In this document: positions 6,521-10,486 of the stretch, piece after piece
Layout of the letters: every line of letters begins with the position of its first letter
How positions within the stretch are numbered: the stretch's first letter is position 1
Source of the DNA: Bacillota bacterium
Lineage (GTDB): Bacteria; Bacillota_A; Clostridia; Clostridiales; Clostridiaceae
Direction: 5' to 3'
DNA: 10,486 bases
Assembly: GCA_021837545.1 (NCBI GenBank)
Contig: JAKBFR010000086.1
Location: forward strand, 1 to 10,486
The notes under the pieces: model-generated
Database searches by the model: none
What the model was told of the DNA's origin: nothing
What the model saw: only the letters and a program-made list of their open reading frames with translations
Position numbers and translations under genes: made by a program

Positions 6521-6530
6521 ACATGTGTTC
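6519..6530 (-). promoter_or_regulatory. Putative LexA (SOS) box
   Basis: On the minus strand it reads GAACACATGTTT, an exact fit to the GAAC-N4-GTTT form recalled for clostridial LexA sites. It overlaps the -35 of the early-operon promoter by two bases, where bound LexA would block RNA polymerase. A 12-base motif can occur by chance; its position is the main support. Confidence 0.5.
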
Positions 6531-6604
6531 TCTACTAAATAGTAATAATTTTGAGGATTATATACCTGATTATTCCATTTACTCCTATTTTCTCAAAATC
6601 TCCA

Positions 6605-6632
6605 TTGATTTTATCGGCAGCTATGATAAAAT
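6605..6632 (+). promoter_or_regulatory. Promoter of the cI-like gene
   Basis: -35 TTGATT (6605-6610), a 16-base spacer and -10 TAAAAT (6627-6632). ATG 6654 and its AAGAGGTG ribosome binding site follow closely. The operator 6612-6630 lies across the spacer and -10, which implies control by the repressor or Cro. Confidence 0.65.
6612..6630 (+). promoter_or_regulatory. Operator O2 at the cI promoter
   Basis: TATCGGCAGCTATGATAAA, the inverted counterpart of O1 (15 of 19 identical). It overlaps a wider inverted repeat TTTTATC-N9-GATAAAA (6609-6631). Confidence 0.6.
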
Positions 6633-6653
6633 TATCATTAAGAGGTGACCATT

Positions 6654-7004
6654 ATGTTAGGTGATAAAGTAAAAATGCTCAGAAATGAAATGAAAATCAC
6701 ACAACAAAAATTAGCTGAAATTATTGGAGTAAGCCAATCTACCATAGGAATGATAGAGGGAAATAATCAAGGTGCTAGTAATGACACTTTAATAAAACTC
6801 GCCAATACTCTAAACACTACTGTTGATTTTTTATTGTCCGATGATATAAAAGAAATAGACATTAATAATAAAATTAATGTCCCTGAAATAAAAGATGATG
6901 ATATAAGAAGAATCGAAAGAGCTAGAAAGAAAATGGATCCAAAAAATAAAGAAAAAATGATGAAGATTTTGAAGTCTGCTTTTGATGAATACTTTGACGA
7001 TTAG
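6654..7004 (+). CDS. CI-like XRE-family repressor
   Basis: This 116-residue repressor has an N-terminal helix-turn-helix (about residues 5-60: LRNEMKITQQKLAEIIGVSQ, STIGMIEG, ASNDTLIKLANTLNTTVDFL). A short, highly charged helical C-terminus follows (DDIRRIERARKKMDPKNKEK). It lacks the S24 peptidase domain of self-cleaving phage repressors, so RecA-driven autocleavage is not expected, and no ImmA-type protease gene is near. That leaves the AntA antirepressor as the likely inducer. ATG 6654 has AAGAGGTG six bases before it; GTG 6645 is inside that site and rejected. It faces the Cro-like gene and is followed 85 bases later by the diguanylate cyclase. Confidence 0.87.
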   Translation: MLGDKVKMLRNEMKITQQKLAEIIGVSQSTIGMIEGNNQGASNDTLIKLANTLNTTVDFLLSDDIKEIDINNKINVPEIKDDDIRRIERARKKMDPKNKEKMMKILKSAFDEYFDD

Positions 7005-7089
7005 ATATGAATACATAAAATATATAAAGAATTCATTTTGAAATAAGGTAAACGAAAGAAAAAACAAGTTAGCTAGGAGTGTGAAAATC

Positions 7090-8244
7090 ATGAAACAACA
7101 ATATGTAGATCAATTCGAAGAAATATTCAAATCAGAATCATTGCGTGGAGAACGAGTTCATTGGAAAGTGAACTGGTTTTTATACACTATCGTTTTAATT
7201 TTGAGCTCTTTTGTGTACTTCATCCAAAGTAATGAAGCAGGTAAATATGGGATGATCCTTTCTTCGATAAATCTATTGTATAATTTGTTCATAACTTTCT
7301 TCATTTTCAAAAAAAAATCTGTCGTATGGGTAAGTTACGTCACAATGTTTGTAAATGTGTTATCTTTAACAATTTACAATTATATAGATGCTTACAACAA
7401 TTCACCAATAATACCTGCTACAACGGCTGCCCTTTTGATGTATCCAGTTATTATTTTCCTTGCGTCGCTAAGAATGGACAAGTATCTGATTATTTGGACT
7501 ACCATACTATCTATTATTTCTATGGATGGTCTCTACTTTTGGTTTTACAACGCGTTTGATCCTTTTATAAAAAAGCAAATGATATCAATCGATGTTCTCA
7601 GCCAAACTTATCGAACCATTTATTTAATCATTAGTGGTATATTAATTTATTCCGTTCCAAGGAGCATGCGCAGAGTTCTTAGAACACAAGAGCAACTTAC
7701 TAGAGAAAACTTTGAAAACAAAGAGAATGCACAGCATGATTCCTTGACAGGTGTTTATAATCGTTTGTATTTTGAGCAACATTTATCTAATTGCATTCAG
7801 ATGGCAAAAAATTTTAACCATAAGTTTGCCTTGTTATTCATTGATCTTGATGGATTTAAACATTTAAACGACACCTATGGGCATGATTTTGGGGATTTTG
7901 TCCTTAAGTCTATTGCAGAAGATGTCTCCGCAACCGTACGTGAAAATGATTTAGTTGCTAGAATCGGTGGTGATGAATTTGTCATTATCATGTCACAAAT
8001 ATCGGACTTTCATGAAGTCCAAACTTTCAGTTGCAGAATCCTTTCTGCCATAACACGTAAAAGGATGTATGGGGATATAGAACTTTTACTTGGAGCCAGT
8101 ATAGGTATTTCATTATATCCAGATGACACAGAAAATATAGAACAACTGATAAAATACGCTGATGAAGCTATGTATAAAGTCAAAAGATCAGGAAAAGAAG
8201 GCATTATGTTTTACAAATCTATTAACAATCAATATAGTATTTAG
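7090..8244 (+). CDS. Membrane-bound diguanylate cyclase (GGDEF)
   Basis: This 384-residue enzyme would make c-di-GMP from two GTP at the membrane. Six hydrophobic segments fill about residues 28-190 (for example VNWFLYTIVLILSSFVYFI, IIPATTAALLMYPVIIFLA, TYRTIYLIISGILIYSV), forming a sensor of unknown ligand. A short helical linker leads to a GGDEF domain from about 215 (DSLTGVYNRLYFEQHL). The metal-binding FIDLDGFKHLNDTYGHDFGD, an intact GGDEF at 293-297 and an RxxD inhibitory site (R284-D287) suggest an active, product-inhibited cyclase. AGGAG is at 7074-7078; ATG 7090 is preferred to GTG 7081, which is only two bases from that site. It follows the repressor gene on the same strand and may be co-transcribed with it. 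Its codons look less AT-biased than those of its neighbours, suggesting a different origin. Confidence 0.9.
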   Translation: MKQQYVDQFEEIFKSESLRGERVHWKVNWFLYTIVLILSSFVYFIQSNEAGKYGMILSSINLLYNLFITFFIFKKKSVVWVSYVTMFVNVLSLTIYNYIDAYNNSPIIPATTAALLMYPVIIFLASLRMDKYLIIWTTILSIISMDGLYFWFYNAFDPFIKKQMISIDVLSQTYRTIYLIISGILIYSVPRSMRRVLRTQEQLTRENFENKENAQHDSLTGVYNRLYFEQHLSNCIQMAKNFNHKFALLFIDLDGFKHLNDTYGHDFGDFVLKSIAEDVSATVRENDLVARIGGDEFVIIMSQISDFHEVQTFSCRILSAITRKRMYGDIELLLGASIGISLYPDDTENIEQLIKYADEAMYKVKRSGKEGIMFYKSINNQYSI

Positions 8245-8312
8245 AATTCAAGGTAAGGGTTGAATTACTAGCTATAGTAAAAACCTTGTGTAAAAAATGT
8301 TAACTAAACACA

Positions 8313-8363
8313 AAAGGGGCTGTTGCACAATGAATAAAAATTCATTATGCACAGTCCCTTTTG
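8313..8363. terminator. Long bidirectional hairpin terminator
   Basis: AAAAGGGGCTGTTGCACAAT and GAAT (8313-8336) pair, with one bulge, to 8341-8363, which ends in CCCTTTT; the loop is AAAA. Both strands end in T runs. It sits between the convergent cyclase and acetyltransferase genes. Confidence 0.75.
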
Positions 8364-8393
8364 CATAATTAATATGAAATAGCAGCTCTTTAA

Positions 8394-8425
8394 TAAATAA
8401 CCGTTTTGCAACAATCTGTTATTTA
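8394..8425 (-). terminator. Weak hairpin at the end of the acetyltransferase gene
   Basis: TAAATAAC (8394-8401) pairs with GTTATTTA (8418-8425) across a 16-base loop and overlaps the gene's stop codon. Support as a terminator is weak. Confidence 0.25.
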
Positions 8426-8697
8426 TATAATACATCTTCATATTCTTTATTTTTCTCAAATTCAGCTTTAGCAAATGGACAAAGTGGTATTATCTTTTTA
8501 TTTTCTTCTCTAGCAAAATCAACAACTCTTTTTACCAACTTATTCCCTACACCCTGTCCTTTTAACTTTTCTGACACATTAGTGTGATCAATTCTTATTT
8601 TATTTTCATCCACATTTACAAATGTTATCTCTGCATCTGGATTTGCCTCTGAATCTCCTACATAAAATTTTTTATTGCCTTTTTTTATTTCAATCAT
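8419..8697 (-). CDS. yjdJ: YjdJ-type GNAT acetyltransferase
   Basis: This 92-residue protein belongs to the small GNAT group of E. coli YjdJ (COG2388). Acetyl-CoA binding is shown by LKGQGVGNKLVKRVVDFA (about 45-62), the R/QxxGxG/A loop. The family tail KIIPLCPFAKAEFEKNKEY (about 68-86), with its conserved cysteine C73, is intact. Its substrate is unknown. The length is full for the family. ATG 8697 has GGAG about 8 bases upstream. In other bacteria this gene is often beside or fused to yjdI, a ferredoxin-like gene; here a decayed yjdI lies immediately upstream on the opposite strand. Confidence 0.88.
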   Translation of the reverse strand: MIEIKKGNKKFYVGDSEANPDAEITFVNVDENKIRIDHTNVSEKLKGQGVGNKLVKRVVDFAREENKKIIPLCPFAKAEFEKNKEYEDVLYK

Positions 8698-8719
8698 AAC
8701 AAGATCTCCTTTTTATATA

Positions 8720-8908
8720 AATTTTCTGTTTTCTCATGCAGCTTAATATATGAGGATATTACTAATAGTTTTTAACACAAATACACGTCCGTGGATTAAT
8801 CCTGAACAAGCAAATCCATAAGAAATCGCAAAAGTTACTGACCATTGTACAAGTGGAGCTTTGCAATACACCATAAATAAAGACCTTAAAAAATATTTAA
8901 AACAATAA
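8720..8908 (+). pseudogene. yjdI: Decayed YjdI-like (Fer4_19) iron-sulfur protein
   Basis: One plus-strand frame aligns without gaps to the E. coli YjdI core as I recall it. It reads FSHAA-stop-YMRILLIVFNTNTRPW, then INPEQANP-stop-EIAKVTDHC and TSGALQYTIN. The family pattern is CxHxxxCVR...F...RPWI.P......V....CPSGALxY. Two of the three visible cysteine ligands are lost (TTT for TGT at 8729-8731, TAT for TGT at 8747-8749). TAA codons stand at 8744-8746 and 8819-8821, the second probably from GAA. The frame is still intact through the C-terminal cysteine (TGT 8846-8848) to TAA 8906-8908. The N-terminus would run into the start of yjdJ and is missing. No functional iron-sulfur protein can be made from it. 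Confidence 0.7.
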
Positions 8909-9130
8909 ATATTCTATTTCCTCTTGTGTAATATCCATGCTAGCTTTTCCGTCTAAACTACTCCTATCATCTTCTACCTTTTCTATTATTAATTTATTAC
9001 CTTCTAAATTAATAATAACCTCTCTATCTTTTTCAGTTATTCCCATCTCTTCTAATAATTTTACTGGAATAGTTAATCTGCCATTTATAGCTCTATGGGC
9101 ACTTTTGTTGATTGTGATTTTACGTTTCAT
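8897..9130 (-). CDS. AbrB/MazE/SpoVT-type DNA-binding protein
   Basis: This 77-residue protein has a swapped-hairpin AbrB domain. The core GRLTIPVKLLEEMGITEKDR followed by EVIINLEGNKLIIEKVE covers about residues 17-53. The tail (SSLDGKASMDITQEEIEYLL) is acidic and could be an antitoxin-type arm that binds a partner. ATG 9130 is preceded by AAGGAGG with five bases between. No co-directional toxin gene follows; downstream on this strand is only the yjdI remnant, whose last 12 bases overlap this gene's end. It may be a stand-alone transition-type regulator or an orphan antitoxin. GTTATAAC at 9141-9148, just before its ribosome binding site, is a perfect palindrome and a possible self-regulation site. 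Confidence 0.8.
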   Translation of the reverse strand: MKRKITINKSAHRAINGRLTIPVKLLEEMGITEKDREVIINLEGNKLIIEKVEDDRSSLDGKASMDITQEEIEYLLF

Positions 9131-9175
9131 ATATCCTCCTTGTTATAACGGACTTTTTACAACTATTTTATCTTA

Positions 9176-9235
9176 TATAATTATTATGTTCGCTATTTTT
9201 CTTTGTATAATTGTTTTATTCGCTATTTTTCCCTA
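9176..9235 (+). repeat. Imperfect 30-bp tandem repeat
   Basis: Two adjacent 30-base units (9176-9205 and 9206-9235) share TATAATT at the start and TTCGCTATTTTTC in the second half. The unit length is ten codons. Confidence 0.7.
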
Positions 9236-9416
9236 TATAGGTATTATCGAACAAGTATTTGTTATATTTAGTATATATATTTTTTTATTGAACTTAATAT
9301 ATGGTAGAAATCTTATAACTAATGACAAAAAAACAACGTATGTTAGAGATAATGAAAAGAAAGATAATTTAGGTTTGATAATGGCTGAGTTATTGTCAAA
9401 TCCTCAAAGGAATTAA
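9186..9416 (+). CDS. Doubtful small membrane protein
   Basis: From ATG 9186 the frame codes 76 residues. Two hydrophobic stretches come first (MFAIFLCIIVLFAIFPYIGI and VFVIFSIYIFLLNLIYG), then a charged soluble tail (TTYVRDNEKKDNLGLIMAEL). The first stretch contains a ten-residue duplication made by the 30-bp tandem repeat. No ribosome binding site precedes ATG 9186, and the upstream part of the frame is only the reverse of the AbrB gene. For it: the hydrophobic-then-charged layout, and a strong terminator shortly after the stop. Against it: no start signal and no recognised family. It may be a small membrane protein of unknown role, or AT-rich non-coding DNA. Confidence 0.3.
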   Translation: MFAIFLCIIVLFAIFPYIGIIEQVFVIFSIYIFLLNLIYGRNLITNDKKTTYVRDNEKKDNLGLIMAELLSNPQRN

Positions 9417-9445
9417 AAATACTGTTATTAAGGCACAATTAAATA

Positions 9446-9498
9446 ATATAAGGCTGTAGTAAAATTTGTGTAATTACAAATCTGCTACAGCCTTATAT
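9446..9498. terminator. Strong bidirectional hairpin terminator
   Basis: ATATAAGGCTGTAG (9446-9459) pairs exactly with CTACAGCCTTATAT (9485-9498). The inner ATTTGT/ACAAAT extends the stem. It lies after the UviB-like gene on the minus strand and after 9416 on the plus strand. Confidence 0.8.
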
Positions 9499-9520
9499 CA
9501 TTTATTAATAAACATAATTG

Positions 9521-9742
9521 TTAATTAAATTTATTTTTTATTTCATTAATAGTTGAATTTATTGTATCTAAAGTATTTAATTTATCCGTAAGTTGCTTTA
9601 TTATCTCTTGATAATTTCTTTCTCTTTCTTCTTGCTTTAAATCCCTAGTTTCCTGTGCTTTTAATATGTATACTATTAGTACACAACTTAATATCACCCA
9701 AATTCCTTGAGTTGTAGCCGATTTTATTAATTCATCAAACAT
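9521..9742 (-). CDS. UviB/BhlA-family holin-like protein
   Basis: This is a 73-residue membrane protein. It has one N-terminal transmembrane helix (about residues 12-28, TQGIWVILSCVLIVYILKA), then a charged coiled-coil-like tail (RDLKQEERERNYQEIIKQL, KLNTLDTINSTINEIKNKF). The TQG-x-W/F start of the helix, the helix-then-charge layout and the length fit the BhlA/UviB bacteriocin-release or holin-like family. Such proteins permeabilise the membrane or help secrete bacteriocins and toxins, as TcdE does in C. difficile. ATG 9742 has AAGGAGGG about 6 bases upstream. It diverges from a UviA/TcdR-like sigma gene and ends before a strong terminator, so it is probably transcribed alone and may be a target of that sigma factor (inference). 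Confidence 0.75.
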   Translation of the reverse strand: MFDELIKSATTQGIWVILSCVLIVYILKAQETRDLKQEERERNYQEIIKQLTDKLNTLDTINSTINEIKNKFN

Positions 9743-9964
9743 AATCTCCCTCCTTATATAACCTAACTTTTAAAATTTTTTAAAGCCACTCTTTGATTCT
9801 CATTTATAGCTTGCCTTATATTTAAAATATTTTAGTAAATTCTGTATTTAATAATTACATATAAAATTTATAAAATATAATTTTCTTTCTCCTTCAAGAT
9901 ATTTCAATTTACAACCTATCTATTTAATTTTTAAACCTTTCCTTTTAAATTTTATACTTATATA

Positions 9965-9984
9965 TATAGAATATATGTTCTATA
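9965..9984 (+). promoter_or_regulatory. Palindrome with LexA-like box upstream of the sigma gene
   Basis: TATAGAA-tatatg-TTCTATA. Its core 9969-9980 reads GAACATATATTC on the minus strand, one base from GAAC-N4-GTTC. UV induction of uviA in C. perfringens makes an SOS site here plausible. Confidence 0.4.
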
Positions 9985-9985
9985 A

Positions 9986-10004
9986 CCATATATACTATAT
10001 ATGG
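9986..10004 (+). promoter_or_regulatory. CCATATAT palindrome upstream of the sigma gene
   Basis: CCATATAT-act-ATATATGG, two perfect 8-base arms, one base after the LexA-like palindrome. It is a possible regulator site or hairpin; a -10-like TATACT (9991-9996) lies within it. Confidence 0.4.
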
Positions 10005-10069
10005 AAGTAATTTTATTTCAAATATTATATGTAAATATATAAAAAATGGAGTTATACAGGAGGTTGCAT

Positions 10070-10486
10070 ATGGATTATGAATATATTGAAAACCTAGTAT
10101 TTAAATCTAAAAATGGTGATACATTCTCTAAAGAAAAGCTAACCTACGAATTTCGCCCTTTAATAATTAGCATTTCAAAAAAAACTTTCCTTCATGGCTA
10201 TGACAAGTTTGATATCCAAAATGAATGTTATAGGACACTTTTTAAATGTGTTGGTTTATATAACGTGGAGAATCATAGATTTGTTGCTTATGCTACAAAT
10301 GCAATTAAGAATAACATTAAGGATTTAATTAAAAGATCTAAAACGCGAAGTTCTGCTGAGGGACATGAGGCCCTTTGCCTTTCTGACAATTTAGAACATA
10401 GCCTAACTTCAGATGAAGATACCTTAGAAAATTCACTTTGCACTAAATGTGATTATGAAGATTTAAGATTTGCTATTAATAATTTA
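10070..10486 (+). CDS. UviA/TcdR/BotR-like sigma-70 family factor, 5' part
   Basis: The first 139 codons are visible and the gene runs off the window. It starts MDYEYIENLVFKSKNGD. Next comes a sigma region 2-like block at about residues 25-90 (FRPLIISISKKTFLHGYDKF, DIQNECYRTLFKCVGLYNVE, RFVAYATNAIKNNIKDLIKR), containing the core-binding and -10-recognition helices. An acidic linker follows. Region 4 lies outside the window. The N-terminal layout and the divergent UviB-like holin gene point to the group-5 sigma factors of clostridia that switch on bacteriocin or toxin genes. A generic phage or ECF-type sigma is the alternative. ATG 10070 is preceded by AGGAGG about 5 bases upstream. Confidence 0.72.
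   Translation, partial: MDYEYIENLVFKSKNGDTFSKEKLTYEFRPLIISISKKTFLHGYDKFDIQNECYRTLFKCVGLYNVENHRFVAYATNAIKNNIKDLIKRSKTRSSAEGHEALCLSDNLEHSLTSDEDTLENSLCTKCDYEDLRFAINNL

Larger units (their letters stand above)
9743..10069. other. Divergent control region between holin-like and sigma genes
   Basis: This is 327 bases of very AT-rich, gene-free DNA between two divergent starts. It holds two neighbouring palindromes at 9965-10004. No clear -35/-10 pair is seen for either gene. TTTACT at 9834-9839 (minus) is one base off the TTTACA -35 described for TcdR/BotR-type sigma factors, but no matching -10 follows. Confidence 0.5.

Noticed and set aside
6548..6599. ATTTTGAG/CTCAAAAT inverted repeat in the cI-cro control region, considered as a third operator.
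   Set aside because: The arms are 36 bases apart and do not share the TATCGGCA half-site of the two operators.
6831..7091. Minus-strand Phe-rich frame opposite the cI-like gene.
   Set aside because: It is AT-rich antisense of a recognised repressor gene, with no ribosome binding site.
8937..9185. First part of a long plus-strand frame opposite the AbrB-like gene.
   Set aside because: This part is antisense to a supported gene; only the segment from 9186 is kept, at low confidence.
9141..10056. GTTATA directly before the AGGAGG of the AbrB-like, UviB-like and sigma genes, resembling the -10 of BotR/TetR-type promoters.
   Set aside because: A -10 this close would start RNA inside the ribosome binding site, and no TTTACA lies 16-18 bases upstream in any of the three cases.
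1..10486. CRISPR arrays, tRNA or rRNA genes, and c-di-GMP riboswitches.
   Set aside because: No regularly spaced repeats, cloverleaf with CCA-type acceptor, rRNA core or GEMM-type conserved sequence was seen.

Overview
The window is AT-rich DNA with strong AGGAGG-type ribosome binding sites. The protein families (UviA/UviB-like, AntA antirepressor, phage replication proteins) point to a Clostridium or close relative. It looks like an accessory stretch holding an insertion sequence and a cut-down prophage.

Layout. 1-490: start of a MalY/PatB-type C-S lyase gene on the minus strand, cut by the window edge. 787-1488: a protein of unknown role on the plus strand. 1828-3543: a complete-looking IS4-family (IS231-like) insertion sequence. 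It sits in the middle of diverged sequence arms that are inverted copies of each other (about 1641-1827 and 3544-3665). 3669-6429, minus strand: a phage early operon running from a Cro-like regulator to an AntA/ORF6C antirepressor, a small Cys-rich protein, a replisome organizer and a DnaC-like helicase loader. 6654-7004, plus strand: a CI-like repressor. 7090-8244, plus strand: a six-TM diguanylate cyclase. 8419-8697, minus: a YjdJ-type acetyltransferase, next to a decayed YjdI ferredoxin-like pseudogene. 8897-9130, minus: an AbrB-type DNA-binding protein. 9186-9416: a doubtful small membrane ORF. 9521-9742, minus: a UviB/BhlA holin-like protein, divergent from a partial UviA/TcdR/BotR-like sigma factor at 10070.

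How the parts may work together. The cI/cro region is a divergent promoter pair. Each promoter carries the same operator in its spacer and -10 region. A motif matching the LexA/SOS box GAAC-N4-GTTT overlaps the -35 of the cro-antirepressor promoter. The repressor has no peptidase domain, so DNA damage would be expected to act by raising antirepressor rather than by repressor cleavage (inference). A second, one-mismatch LexA-like box lies upstream of the sigma gene, whose neighbour is a holin-like gene; this resembles the UV-inducible uviAB arrangement of C. perfringens. No integrase, packaging or structural phage genes are present, so the phage region is either a remnant or extends by a route not visible here.
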